Assembly (NCBI GenBank): GCA_903859705.1
Contig: CAIONQ010000017.1
Location: 62,001 to 126,000 of the forward strand
Direction: 5' to 3'
Source: an uncultured Chthonomonas sp.
Lineage (GTDB): Bacteria; Armatimonadota; Chthonomonadetes; Chthonomonadales; Chthonomonadaceae
Length of the DNA: 64,000 nt
Both the position numbers and the translations under genes were made by a program. The number at the start of each line of letters is the position of its first letter. Positions within the stretch are counted from its first letter, which is position 1. Below, one piece after another: positions 26,400-35,160 of this stretch. The notes under the pieces are model-generated. The model was not told where the DNA came from. It did not search any database and worked only from the letters and a program-made list of their open reading frames with translations.

Positions 26400-27742
26400 G
26401 CGGATACGGGCTCCTTAGCCATTTCCTCCGCTTCATGGGTATGGTGGTTGGAAACCATGAGGCCCAAAATGCCAGTGACAAGGATTGCTGTGGCAAGTAC
26501 TACGATACCGGGCACATTAGACTTGGTTTTATCTGCCAACACTCCCAGCGCCTGGGGCCCAAGATAACCACCCAGATTGCCCACAGAGTTAATAAATGCA
26601 ATAGATGCCGCCAGGCCGGATCCGCCTAGAAACACAGGAGGCAGTGTCCAGAAAGGCCCCAGAATGGCTCGAGGTCCTACAGCGGCCAGCGTAATGCAGA
26701 ACAATGCTCCGTAGGGACTTTTACCCTGAAAATATGCAAAGCCAAGCATAAATGCTGCGCTAATAGCGCATGGAATGAAGATGTGGTAGCGAACCTCACG
26801 CGTTTTGTCTGCGTGGTTGCCAACCCATACCATGCCAATTGCAGCAGCTATGTAGGGCAGCATGTTGTAGATATTGGGTTTTGACGTGTCTATCCCGTGG
26901 AAACTCTTCAGGATCTTAGGTAGCCAGAAATCGAGACCATAGTTGCCGATATTCATGCTCATGTATATAGATGTGAGCAGCCACACTCTTGGGTCCTTAA
27001 ATGCAACCCAGATGTTGTGAATATGTCTATCGCCGGCCTTGCGTTTTTCCTCAGCAAGTTGGAATGAGAGTGCCTCTTTTTCAGGGCCAGTAAGCCAGTG
27101 CGCCTGGTCAATTCGGTCTGTAAGATACACCAGCACCACAAATGCAAAAATAAAACTTGGCATCGCCTCAATCATGAACAGCCACTGCCAGCCCTTTAAG
27201 TTCCTCAACCAGGGCGATTGCATTGCAGATGCTAGCTTCGGCACATACTTCATAATCGCGAGTGATATTGGAGACCCAACCACCGTGGCAAGGGGAGAAG
27301 CAAGCATGAACTTGCTGATAGCCCGGGCTCGATGCTCGGCAGGGAACCAATTAGTCAGGTAAAAGATCATTCCCGGGAAAAAGCCCGCCTCGGCAACCCC
27401 AAGCATAAACCTGCATGCAAAGAACTGCACAGGAGTTTTAACAAACATCATGGCGGCCGAAACAATAGCCCAGGTAAACATGATGCGCGCAATCCACTTG
27501 CGAGCCCCGGTACGCTCCAATATCAGGTTAGATGGAATCTCAAACAGAAAATAACCCAGGAAGAAGATACCGGCTCCGGCTCCATAAGCTGTGTTCGATA
27601 AGCTAAGGTCCTTTTGAAAGCTCGCAGCCGCAAAGCTGAGGTTAACACGATCGATGAAGGCGCTCAAATACAGAATAAACAGAAACGGAATAATTCGCGT
27701 TTTGACTTTTTGTATGGCGATCTGGAGCGAAACGGAATCCAT
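26396..27742 (-). CDS. MFS transporter, anion:cation symporter (ACS) type
   Basis: The 448-residue membrane protein has about twelve hydrophobic segments. The ACS-family opening is IIPFLFILYLSAFIDRVNLSFAA, followed by FFLGYFLFEIPSNLILERTGARKWIAR. ACS members carry hexuronates, glucarate and related organic anions by proton symport. The real substrate is unknown, but sugar acids fit the neighbourhood. GGAGG lies 5 nt before the ATG. A near-consensus promoter at 27780-27808 drives it, and the downstream NHL gene overlaps by 4 bp. The His-rich C-terminal tail (SNHHTHEAEEMAKE) is not usual for the family. Confidence 0.88.
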   Translation of the reverse strand: MDSVSLQIAIQKVKTRIIPFLFILYLSAFIDRVNLSFAAASFQKDLSLSNTAYGAGAGIFFLGYFLFEIPSNLILERTGARKWIARIMFTWAIVSAAMMFVKTPVQFFACRFMLGVAEAGFFPGMIFYLTNWFPAEHRARAISKFMLASPLATVVGSPISLAIMKYVPKLASAMQSPWLRNLKGWQWLFMIEAMPSFIFAFVVLVYLTDRIDQAHWLTGPEKEALSFQLAEEKRKAGDRHIHNIWVAFKDPRVWLLTSIYMSMNIGNYGLDFWLPKILKSFHGIDTSKPNIYNMLPYIAAAIGMVWVGNHADKTREVRYHIFIPCAISAAFMLGFAYFQGKSPYGALFCITLAAVGPRAILGPFWTLPPVFLGGSGLAASIAFINSVGNLGGYLGPQALGVLADKTKSNVPGIVVLATAILVTGILGLMVSNHHTHEAEEMAKEPVSA

Positions 27743-27779
27743 CGGACCTCCCTGGCAGACGGCATGCAGTGTGGGTTAG

Positions 27780-27808
27780 ATTATAGGCGACGGTACTGTT
27801 ATCGTCAA
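27780..27808 (-). promoter_or_regulatory. Sigma70-type promoter of the MFS-NHL operon
   Basis: Read leftward, the -35 box is TTGACG (27808-27803), the spacer is 17 nt, and the -10 box is a perfect TATAAT (27785-27780). A start site near 27772 would leave a 30-nt leader before the ATG at 27742. Confidence 0.75.
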
Positions 27809-27979
27809 GCCAGCAATTAGTGTAAGTCATCAATAAAAACTGCAGCATAAAATGCGCCGCAGGATATTTATAACAATTGATAGAAATCCGCTCCTACATT
27901 CCGGTGCAAGCAACAGATACGCACCAACCAGTCGGTACAGACCAACGTGCTGCCCGACCGTAATCGAAGGAGATGCGCT

Positions 27980-29068
27980 ATGGTTCGTTTCAGGAAACTA
28001 ATTTCCACTGCTGTCTTGTCCACTGTTCTGGCTGCTCCCATTTGCGCCAGCGCACAAAAGCAGGCCGCAACAGATGTCTATTTTATCGATACCGAGGGCG
28101 GTGCAGCCACCCTGATCGTTTCACCCGGGAAAGAATCCGTACTCATAGATTGCGGAAGTGAAGGCGAAAGAGATGCTTCTCGCATTTACCACGTGGCAAA
28201 AGATGTAGCGCATCTAAAACAGATTGATGCCCTTGTAGTTACCCACTGGCATCTCGATCACTATGGCGGCACCGGGCCCTTGAGCAAGCTCATACCCATT
28301 AAGAAATTTTACAACAAAGGTATTCCCGAAAAAACGATAGACGACCCGGAGCACTTTCCGGCATTGATTGCCGCATACCGAAAAGCAACAGTCGGTGCAG
28401 GTATCTATGAAGTAAAGGCAGGCGAAAGCATCCCTCTGGCGGGCACCGGCAACTCGGCTCCGGTTAGCCTGTTTTGTGTGATTGGCAACAAGCAGACGTT
28501 GCCAGATGACGCCAGCCCCGCCGCGCGCAATGGGTACGCAAAATTGCACAAGCCCGCGCCAGTTGACCCAAGCGATAATGCCAATAGCCTTGGGTTTGTA
28601 CTCAAGGTTGGTAACTTCCGAATGCTGGATCTGGGAGATCTCACCTGGAATCTTGAATACACCCTGATTAATCCCAATAACAAAATTGGATTAATTGACG
28701 TATACCAAACCACACACCATGGGATCGATCAGAGCAACAACCCTGCCCTTATAAAAACAATCCGGCCAGTGGTGGCAGTTGTGAATAACGGTCCACACAA
28801 GGGCGGAACAACCCAACTGTTTCACAACCTTCTGGATGCAGGCTCAATGACCGCGATATTTGAGCAGCATCGGTACCTGGATGCACCGGCACCAACTGCT
28901 GGAGACCTACAGGACCGAAAGCTCTTTGTTGCCAACCAGGATGAGAAGTGCAAGGGCGAGTTCATTCACCTTCAAATTGATGAGAAGGGCGATAACTATC
29001 AACTTCAGATCGGCGAACATGGCCGATATGAAAAGTTCCAGAGCCGCCTTGCTGCAGGCGGCAAATAG
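27980..29068 (+). CDS. Secreted metallo-beta-lactamase-fold hydrolase, ComEC-like
   Basis: This 362-residue exported protein is chosen from ATG 27980, where GAAGGAG stands 7 nt upstream. After the signal peptide comes the MBL fold with the metal motif VVTHWHLDHYGG (H-x-H-x-D-H) and a later DVYQTTHHGIDQSNNP that fits the third histidine region. The layout resembles the extracellular hydrolase domain of ComEC/Rec2, as a free-standing enzyme. Such proteins can be nucleases, phosphodiesterases or lactonases; the substrate here cannot be told. It is divergent from the MFS-NHL operon and is followed 71 bp later by another secreted hydrolase on the same strand. Confidence 0.82.
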   Translation: MVRFRKLISTAVLSTVLAAPICASAQKQAATDVYFIDTEGGAATLIVSPGKESVLIDCGSEGERDASRIYHVAKDVAHLKQIDALVVTHWHLDHYGGTGPLSKLIPIKKFYNKGIPEKTIDDPEHFPALIAAYRKATVGAGIYEVKAGESIPLAGTGNSAPVSLFCVIGNKQTLPDDASPAARNGYAKLHKPAPVDPSDNANSLGFVLKVGNFRMLDLGDLTWNLEYTLINPNNKIGLIDVYQTTHHGIDQSNNPALIKTIRPVVAVVNNGPHKGGTTQLFHNLLDAGSMTAIFEQHRYLDAPAPTAGDLQDRKLFVANQDEKCKGEFIHLQIDEKGDNYQLQIGEHGRYEKFQSRLAAGGK

Positions 29069-29139
29069 ATAATCGGGGAATCCGGGAACTTTGCCCCCTT
29101 CGCTGCCATCGATATATATTCAGGAGAACCTTTCCAATT

Positions 29140-31188
29140 ATGTTTAAGCGCTGCCTTCCGTTGCTTCTAGCCACCGCCCCTATCGGATGCCTGGGAATAG
29201 CCCATGCCGATGGGGTTGGAGACAACAGTATCGAGAATGTACGGCACATTCCTCCTATTGGAGTAACCGTAACCGATTCGGACAGATCGGAACTGCAGGC
29301 CGGTCTAGCTTCGCTCAATGCTGTAATCGCCACCCTTAAGGCTACAAGTGCAGGCATAGTGCCCGGCCAGCCCGATCTTGTTCCAGATGTTGAAATCTAT
29401 GCCCGAGCGGTTAACTATGCACTTAATTTCAACGAGTTCTTCAACCCGGGCGAAATCCGTACTGCGAAGGCTCTTCTCAAACAGGGTACTGAGCGCGCCG
29501 AGCAACTTAAGGTAGGAAAGCCGACGTGGATACGTCAAACGGGTCCTATTGTTCGGGGCTATCGATCAAGAATTGACGGAACCGCTCAGCCATATGCCTT
29601 GATCGTTCCCACTGATTATGATTTCGACAAACGTTCTCCTCACCGAATCGATATCTGGTTTCATGGCAGAGGCGAAACGCTAAGCGAGGTCAACTTCATT
29701 AACGATGGCCAGCATTCCATGGGCGAGTTTGCTCCTGCCGGTGCATTTGTGCTTCGTCCCTATGGCCGCTACTGTAACCCCAGCCGCTTTGCTGGCGAAA
29801 CAGATACCTACGAAGCAATGGATGCCATTCGAAAAGCCTATGGCATAGATGATCACCGCGTAGCTGTAAGAGGTTTTTCTCTTGGCGGCGCAGCGTGTTG
29901 GGATTTTGCAACTCACTTTGCCGGCGATTGGGCCGCAACAAATCCGGGTGCAGGTTTTTCCGAAACGGCCGACTTCCTCAAAGTATTTCAGAACGAGAGC
30001 CTCCATCCATACTGGTTCGAGCAGAAGTTGTGGCACCTTTACGATGCCACTGATTACGCAATAAACCTTTTTAACGTGCCAACTGTGGCATACAGCGGCG
30101 AGCTCGATAGCCAGCGTCAGGCAGCCGAGATGATGGTTAAGGCTGCTACTGCCGAGGGGATAAGCTTTACACATATCATTGGCCCTGGAGCTCACCACTT
30201 CTATGAAAAGAATGCCAAGGCAGAAGTTGCTAAGCAGGTAGATTCCGCCGTTGCTGCGGGCCGGAATGATGCACCCAACGAAGTGCGGTTTACAACATGG
30301 ACTTTAAAGTACAACCGCATGAAGTGGGTAACCCTGGATGCTATGACCCACCATTGGTCTCGGGCGCGCATTAATGCCCAGGTTACCAATGCTGGGGCCA
30401 TTGCCGTTAAAACTGAAAATGCCGAGCAGTTTACGCTTAACCTGCCTGCATCACTTGCCGGCACGCGCGCTGGCGCGCCCTCATCCATATCGGTAGATGG
30501 GCAGTCAGTTAAGCTGGCTGCTGGAAAGAGCCAAAACGGTACCTGGACCATTCATATCCGGAAAGCTGGGCTTAACTGGATATCCTACCCCGGTGGCGCA
30601 CTCACCAGATTGGCGAAACTACACAATCACCAGGGGCCGATCGATGATGCATTTATGGATAGCTTCATCATGGTGGAGCCCACCGGTGTGCCACTTAACG
30701 AAACAACTGGTAAGTTTGCACAGCGCGAAATGAAGCATGCAATTGAACAATGGCGCCAGCAGTTCCGTGGCGATGCCATTGTCAAGAAGGACACAGAGAT
30801 TACCCCTGCAGATATCGCCAACAGCAACCTGATACTCTGGGGAGACCCAAAGTCCAACAAGGTGATTGCAAAACTGCTCTCGAGGCTACCACTCACCTGG
30901 AACAAGAGTACTGTTGCAATCGGGCAACATGCGCACTCTGCCGACTCCAACGTTCCGGTAATGATCTATCCAAACCCGTTAAACTATCGTAAATACATCG
31001 TGATTAACAGTGGATTTACGTACCGCGAGTACGATTACCTTAACAACGCACGCCAAACACCAAAGCTTCCAGACTGGGCCATTATAGATGCCTCTACTCC
31101 AGCAACATCTCGGTATCCAGGAAAGATCGTAGATGCAGACTTCTTTGGCGAACAGTGGGAAGTTACCGCCGGAACTAGTCACGACTAA
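29140..31188 (+). CDS. Secreted alpha/beta hydrolase with C-terminal domain of unknown function
   Basis: The 682-residue protein has a signal peptide of about 24 residues. A prolyl-oligopeptidase-like alpha/beta hydrolase domain (about residues 140-380) follows, with nucleophile Ser in RGFSLGGAAC, Asp in YSGELDSQ and His in GPGAHHFYEK. The rest (about 385-682) is a second region containing EITPADIANSNLILWGDP and RYPGKIVDADFFGEQWEV, found in a family of large exported hydrolases of environmental bacteria. The substrate is unknown, and ester or peptide hydrolysis are both possible. AGGAGA stands 12 nt from the ATG, somewhat far. It follows the MBL gene by 71 bp with no terminator visible, so co-transcription is plausible. 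Confidence 0.75.
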   Translation: MFKRCLPLLLATAPIGCLGIAHADGVGDNSIENVRHIPPIGVTVTDSDRSELQAGLASLNAVIATLKATSAGIVPGQPDLVPDVEIYARAVNYALNFNEFFNPGEIRTAKALLKQGTERAEQLKVGKPTWIRQTGPIVRGYRSRIDGTAQPYALIVPTDYDFDKRSPHRIDIWFHGRGETLSEVNFINDGQHSMGEFAPAGAFVLRPYGRYCNPSRFAGETDTYEAMDAIRKAYGIDDHRVAVRGFSLGGAACWDFATHFAGDWAATNPGAGFSETADFLKVFQNESLHPYWFEQKLWHLYDATDYAINLFNVPTVAYSGELDSQRQAAEMMVKAATAEGISFTHIIGPGAHHFYEKNAKAEVAKQVDSAVAAGRNDAPNEVRFTTWTLKYNRMKWVTLDAMTHHWSRARINAQVTNAGAIAVKTENAEQFTLNLPASLAGTRAGAPSSISVDGQSVKLAAGKSQNGTWTIHIRKAGLNWISYPGGALTRLAKLHNHQGPIDDAFMDSFIMVEPTGVPLNETTGKFAQREMKHAIEQWRQQFRGDAIVKKDTEITPADIANSNLILWGDPKSNKVIAKLLSRLPLTWNKSTVAIGQHAHSADSNVPVMIYPNPLNYRKYIVINSGFTYREYDYLNNARQTPKLPDWAIIDASTPATSRYPGKIVDADFFGEQWEVTAGTSHD

Positions 31189-31232
31189 CCTATTGTCCCG
31201 GTACATATAGCAGTGGCTTAAACTACCAGGCT

Positions 31233-31320
31233 AACTTAAGTTGATATGTGCACAGATTGCATTGAATTGACACCAATTTCAATGCAGGGCATAATGTGCA
31301 CATATCTCTGGAGTTAAGTT
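31233..31320. promoter_or_regulatory. Nested inverted-repeat operator region of the CDF exporter gene
   Basis: Three nested inverted repeats lie upstream of the CDF gene. The outer arms are AACTTAA 31233-31239 / TTAAGTT 31314-31320. The middle arms are a perfect 12 bp, GATATGTGCACA 31243-31254 / 31295-31306. The inner arms are TGCATTGAA 31258-31266 / TTCAATGCA 31278-31286. Each middle arm contains the palindrome TGTGCACA, 48 bp apart. The promoter boxes lie inside. A metal-responsive repressor or activator site is inferred. Confidence 0.7.
31267..31295 (+). promoter_or_regulatory. Sigma70-type promoter of the CDF exporter gene
   Basis: A perfect TTGACA at 31267-31272, a 17-nt spacer and CATAAT at 31290-31295. 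The -35 box sits in the loop between the inner arms, and the -10 box abuts the downstream TGTGCACA. The expected start site near 31302 leaves a leader of about 26 nt. Confidence 0.75.
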
Positions 31321-31328
31321 CGAACTAA

Positions 31329-32312
31329 ATGGCTTCACACGCATCCTGTAACCATGAGCACCACAGCGCTGCTGGCATGACCGAACGGCGGGTAATGCTC
31401 TCGCTATGCCTCACCTTTACCTTTGTGGTGGTTGAGTTCATAAGTGGATTGCGTTCCAACAGCCTTGCTTTGCTTTCCGACTCTGGTCACAATTTTTCAG
31501 ATGGCCTGGCACTACTCTTGTCGTGGTATGCATTAAGAGTAGCCCGCAAACCCGCCACTCCAAAGCGTACATATGGGTTCCATCGGGTAGGAATTCTGAC
31601 TGCATTGTTCAACGCACTGACCTTGCTGTTGATCGCGTTGTTTATATTCGTAGAGGCCTACCATCTCTTCCTCAACCCAACACCTGTTTCCAGTTCTCTG
31701 ATGATGGGTGTTGCAGCCGTTGCGTTTGTATTAAACACAGGCATCGCCGTGGGACTACATGGCGAGGCACTCCACGATGTGAATGTACGTTCTGCCTACG
31801 TTCACATGATGGGTGATGCGATTTCATCTATTGGAGTTATTATTGCGGGAGCAGTTATCCATTTCACCAACTGGCGATATGCCGATCCACTGGTTTCCGT
31901 GCTGATCGGGCTCTTCATCGTTTACTCTTCTGTGGGAATTGTTCGAGAAACCATTACAGTTCTGCTTGAAGGTGCACCAAGCGGTCTCGATGTTGAAGAT
32001 CTAGTAGCTCAAATGCGTTCTGTAAATGGAGTATCTGATGTTCACGATTTACATGTTTGGACAATTGCGAACGAAATGAATGCTCTTTCGTGCCATTTAA
32101 CTCTTGGGGAAGAAACGAACGTTAATGCATCCGTCGTCGTCGCTGAAGTAAAAGCCTTGCTCCGCGCAAACAACATTCCGCATTCAACTATTGAAACCGA
32201 ATGCGGCGGCTGTGAAAATGCAGAGCTATATTGCCAGCTAGACGATGGCCGATCCACCAACGATCATCATCACCATCATCACTCACATGGTGAAACCTGC
32301 ACACACCAATAA
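31329..32312 (+). CDS. czcD: Cation diffusion facilitator metal exporter (CzcD/ZitB type)
   Basis: This 327-residue inner-membrane cation diffusion facilitator exports Zn2+ or a similar divalent metal in exchange for protons. It has six hydrophobic segments. The transport-site pairs are H-x-x-x-D in LLSDSGHNFSDGLALL and in HMMGDAISSIGVII, and the C-terminal cytoplasmic domain follows (about residues 210-305). Both ends are metal-rich: CNHEHH near the start and DHHHHHHSHGETCTH at the end. The gene stands alone, ends 21 bp from a convergent gene, and is preceded by a promoter embedded in a complex set of inverted repeats. Metal specificity (Zn, Co, Cd) cannot be read from the sequence. Confidence 0.93.
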   Translation: MASHASCNHEHHSAAGMTERRVMLSLCLTFTFVVVEFISGLRSNSLALLSDSGHNFSDGLALLLSWYALRVARKPATPKRTYGFHRVGILTALFNALTLLLIALFIFVEAYHLFLNPTPVSSSLMMGVAAVAFVLNTGIAVGLHGEALHDVNVRSAYVHMMGDAISSIGVIIAGAVIHFTNWRYADPLVSVLIGLFIVYSSVGIVRETITVLLEGAPSGLDVEDLVAQMRSVNGVSDVHDLHVWTIANEMNALSCHLTLGEETNVNASVVVAEVKALLRANNIPHSTIETECGGCENAELYCQLDDGRSTNDHHHHHHSHGETCTHQ

Positions 32313-32333
32313 ACTACTTGTGGTAACTTCAAC

Positions 32334-33110
32334 TCATACCCTACCCTGATTTTCATCCCATTCCCGCTGATAAACTACTCCACTCGCAATATGTGCCCAG
32401 GAGGAGTAGCTTGAGGAACTCGAAGGATCTCCAGGTAATATGTCAATCATTCCTACAATTTCAAATTTTGACCTTCCAGCACCAAAGCCAGTGCTTCCAT
32501 ACCAGTGTGCATCCAATTGATTGTTATAGTTGTGGTGATTTAAGATAAGCCAGTTGCGTCTGATACATACACCTGTATCAGGTTTCTCGGGAGACATGTA
32601 GTCCAGAGTAACTATCAAGTTATAGCCGTATTCAGGGCGTGTATGGTCTGCAGCAGTTACAAGAGCTGCGCCATACTGCCCATTTTGCAATTTCACTGCG
32701 AGGCATGTCCCTGCCTTCAACTTTGGTGGGCGGACAATGAGTTTAGGAAATTTTGCTGGCTTAGGATTTCGCATCGAAATTTTATCGATGAACGCCAGGA
32801 TAGCGGTTCTGCGCCTCGCAAGCAGGGGCGGATCGTCGCTGAAGGCTGCCACACTTGCACCACAAGTATAGTCTCTGAACACATTAGCAAGTGCCTCTGG
32901 GTCAGATATTCCATAAGTCCACTCAATTTCTGCCAGGCCGATCCAGAACGATGGTCCGTCATCTGTATCCGCAATTTGGTCCTGGAACTTCTGGATCACT
33001 TGTTTTCGAGCGTTATCAACGGTAAGGCCATCTTTAAGCGCCTCACGAAACGTGTCCAATACGTCCAACACTGTGTCGTCAGAGCGAATGCCGGCTCCCC
33101 AGGCTCCCAT
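32334..33110 (-). CDS. Hypothetical protein with DUF4259-like opening
   Basis: The protein has 258 residues from ATG 33110, with GGAGG 4-5 nt upstream. A longer start at 33161 lies inside a terminator hairpin and is rejected. It opens MGAWGAGIRSDDTVLDVLDTF, the conserved start of DUF4259-type proteins. The middle part (GTCLAVKLQNGQYGAALV) recalls the Imm26-like immunity-protein fold, which is only a similarity of pattern. No signal peptide is present, so it should be cytoplasmic. A terminator separates it from the upstream isomerase gene, so it has its own promoter. The function is unknown; no toxin gene is adjacent. Confidence 0.7.
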   Translation of the reverse strand: MGAWGAGIRSDDTVLDVLDTFREALKDGLTVDNARKQVIQKFQDQIADTDDGPSFWIGLAEIEWTYGISDPEALANVFRDYTCGASVAAFSDDPPLLARRRTAILAFIDKISMRNPKPAKFPKLIVRPPKLKAGTCLAVKLQNGQYGAALVTAADHTRPEYGYNLIVTLDYMSPEKPDTGVCIRRNWLILNHHNYNNQLDAHWYGSTGFGAGRSKFEIVGMIDILPGDPSSSSSYSSWAHIASGVVYQREWDENQGRV

Positions 33111-33127
33111 ATACCCTCCAGAAACTA

Positions 33128-33164
33128 AAAATGGTTCGTGCGCCACTGGCACACGAACCATTTT
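33128..33164 (-). terminator. Intrinsic terminator downstream of the TIM-barrel isomerase gene
   Basis: A perfect 13-bp stem pairs 33128-33140 with 33152-33164 around an 11-nt loop. Read leftward it ends in ATTTTTAG. It separates the isomerase gene from the DUF4259-like gene. Confidence 0.85.
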
Positions 33165-33185
33165 GTCGGGTTAGCGATCTACGGC

Positions 33186-34064
33186 TCAGGCCAGATCAAT
33201 TCCCATCTTGCCGCAAAGGAAGCGGGCAGAGCGCTGTAGCTCCTCAATACCGTTAACGCCATCTTCGATGGAGACCCATCCATCAAAGCCGGCAGCAGTT
33301 AGTACAGACAAGATTGTATCGTAATCGATGACGCCCGTGCCAACTTCACCATGGATCAGTTGGGTGTAGTCTGTGATACCCTCTGGGCCGATGGCAACTC
33401 CCGGCTTTGGCCTTCGATCGGAAGCATGAATGGTTACAACGCGATGCGCAACTTTACGCAGAAGCTCATAGGGATCTTCATTAGCCAGCAGAGTATTGCT
33501 GGGATCGTAGTTTACACCGAACCATGGGGATTCTATTTTCCCAACGATCTCACAGTAGATATCCATCTTCTGTGCGAACTCGGGATAGCTCCAGTAGTTA
33601 TCCTTAAAATGGTTCTCCATGATCATCACAACGCCATGATCCGCAGCGTATGGAAGCAGAGAATTAATGGATTCAACCACCCACTCTACTCCCTGTTCAC
33701 GGCTGACCTCTGGGCGGCGTTGCCCTGAGAGTACACGGCAGAAACCGGAGCCGAGGGCTGCAGAGGTAGCGATCATCGTTTTCTGCTTCTCGATTTCCGC
33801 AGCACGATGTGCCGGGTCCGGAGACGTGAAGTCTGGAGAAGCGCAGAACATGGGGCAAAGTAGTCCGGCTTCCTCATGAGCGGCTCTAACTTCTGCGAGG
33901 TAAGACGGCTCGAAGCTTGCAAGAGCTCCGAAGTACATTTCAAGGCCTGTGACGCCAACCTGTTTCAGGTTGGTTTTGCTAATTTCGATCCAATCAAAGA
34001 TCGTCATTGTCTTATGAACGCACAGGTCGTCCATATAACACTTGGGAAACGCTGCGAGCTTCAA
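33186..34064 (-). CDS. Sugar phosphate isomerase/epimerase-like TIM barrel
   Basis: This 292-residue member of the xylose-isomerase-like TIM-barrel family (AP_endonuc_2) starts at TTG 34064, with GAGGAG 9 nt upstream. A longer start at 34220 would run into the upstream kinase gene. Family metal-site features are MIMENHF, GVNYDPSNTL, VVTIHASDR and the closing VSIEDG. Such proteins isomerise or epimerise sugars and cyclitols, or act as inosose dehydratases, in the cytoplasm. It lies 115 bp downstream of a BadF-type sugar kinase gene on the same strand and ends at a strong terminator. The pairing suggests one catabolic transcript; the substrate is unknown. Confidence 0.85.
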   Translation of the reverse strand: MKLAAFPKCYMDDLCVHKTMTIFDWIEISKTNLKQVGVTGLEMYFGALASFEPSYLAEVRAAHEEAGLLCPMFCASPDFTSPDPAHRAAEIEKQKTMIATSAALGSGFCRVLSGQRRPEVSREQGVEWVVESINSLLPYAADHGVVMIMENHFKDNYWSYPEFAQKMDIYCEIVGKIESPWFGVNYDPSNTLLANEDPYELLRKVAHRVVTIHASDRRPKPGVAIGPEGITDYTQLIHGEVGTGVIDYDTILSVLTAAGFDGWVSIEDGVNGIEELQRSARFLCGKMGIDLA

Positions 34065-34179
34065 AACGAAATTCTCCTCAAACGAAATACCCGGCTTGTG
34101 ACGGGCGCTGACTCGTGCGCACTTTTGCCAGTAAGGCATACGTGCATACATGCAGTTCTGTGGTGTCTGCGCGGGAAGG

Positions 34180-35160
34180 CTATGGCACCCGCACAGCGGA
34201 TAAGCGAGGAAGCGATGCACGCATGGTGTTCACCATGGTCTCCTGCATTTCAACACCTATCTCTTCTAATGCCGATATGGCTGCTCCAACACATACAGGA
34301 GCCTGTTGGCCAACAATCTTGCAGTGTGGTGCGGCCTTGTGAACGGTTTCTCGGAAAGACTTTAACACAAGCCTTCCAGACCGAAAAACACTCCCTACTG
34401 TTCCAACTGCGGGCATAGTGCCCTGCATTTGAAGCCTGTTAAGCAGAGATGCCGCCAGGGAGCCGAGATCTTTACCCGCATCGCGAAGTAGCGTGCGTGC
34501 AGCAGCATCGCCCTGAGCGGCCGCAGAATTCACAATCTCGTTCACAGCCGCAACGTCTGAAGCAGTGAGCCTGCCGTCAGTACATCTATCAAGAAAGTGC
34601 CGCAAATCCAGTACTTCCATATGCCTCAAGAGCATAGGCAGTATCAAGGTGGGTGCCCCTACCCCATCAATTTCTCGGCTACATGCGCTTATGGCGCGAT
34701 GCGCAATAGCAATCGAGCTACCGTCATCGCCACCGGGCCGCTTCCAACCCCCAACTGTTATTGATTCGTGAAAACAGTTAACACCATAGGCTTCCACGGT
34801 GTCATCTGCCATCACCACCACACCAGGAGAGCCAAGCGAAATGGTGTTTAGCTGAACCTGCGCATAGATACCTACACTGATTAGATCTGCAGGAATGCAG
34901 GGGGCGAGCAGAAGCGCCATCTCGTCTGCAATTCCGGGCATGCTTACGCAAGCAGCAGCAATTCGCGCGTTCTCGAGATCTGCCATATTAATGGCAGCAC
35001 CAATAGCGTCCGACAGGCTGCGCCGAAATCGTTCGGAATCCCCTAATTCACGCTCGACAGAAGCGCCAGACACCCCCGCACCAAGCAGGTTACCTGTAGA
35101 ATCCACAAGCACAGCGGTTGTGCCGTTTGAGCTGCCGTCAACCCCGATTACATAGCGCAT
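34180..35160 (-). CDS. BadF/BadG-type ATPase, probable N-acetylglucosamine kinase
   Basis: This 326-residue ASKHA-fold kinase of the BadF/BadG/BcrA/BcrD ATPase family contains the GlcNAc-kinase-like proteins. The phosphate loop is YVIGVDGSSNGTTAVLVD at the N-terminus. The second phosphate motif VVVMADDTVEAYG and the GGWKRPGGDDGSSIAI region (family G-W-G-x-x-x-G-D-E-G-S) are recognisable, and an ATP-site GTVGSVFRSG lies near the C-terminus. The ATG at 35160 is used, with GGAG 9 nt upstream. It is the first gene of a leftward unit with the TIM-barrel isomerase and diverges from a GT4 gene. Phosphorylation of an amino sugar is likely but not proven. Confidence 0.8.
   Translation of the reverse strand: MRYVIGVDGSSNGTTAVLVDSTGNLLGAGVSGASVERELGDSERFRRSLSDAIGAAINMADLENARIAAACVSMPGIADEMALLLAPCIPADLISVGIYAQVQLNTISLGSPGVVVMADDTVEAYGVNCFHESITVGGWKRPGGDDGSSIAIAHRAISACSREIDGVGAPTLILPMLLRHMEVLDLRHFLDRCTDGRLTASDVAAVNEIVNSAAAQGDAAARTLLRDAGKDLGSLAASLLNRLQMQGTMPAVGTVGSVFRSGRLVLKSFRETVHKAAPHCKIVGQQAPVCVGAAISALEEIGVEMQETMVNTMRASLPRLSAVRVP

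Noticed and set aside
31233-31328. Metal-sensing riboswitch (czcD/NiCo type) before the CDF gene
   Set aside because: The promoter boxes sit inside the repeats, so the transcript would begin near 31302 and contain only the last arm. The sequence also lacks the conserved G-rich helices of that RNA.
33111-33161. Longer start at 33161 for the DUF4259-like gene
   Set aside because: The extra codons run through a strong terminator hairpin, and the ATG at 33110 has its own GGAGG site.
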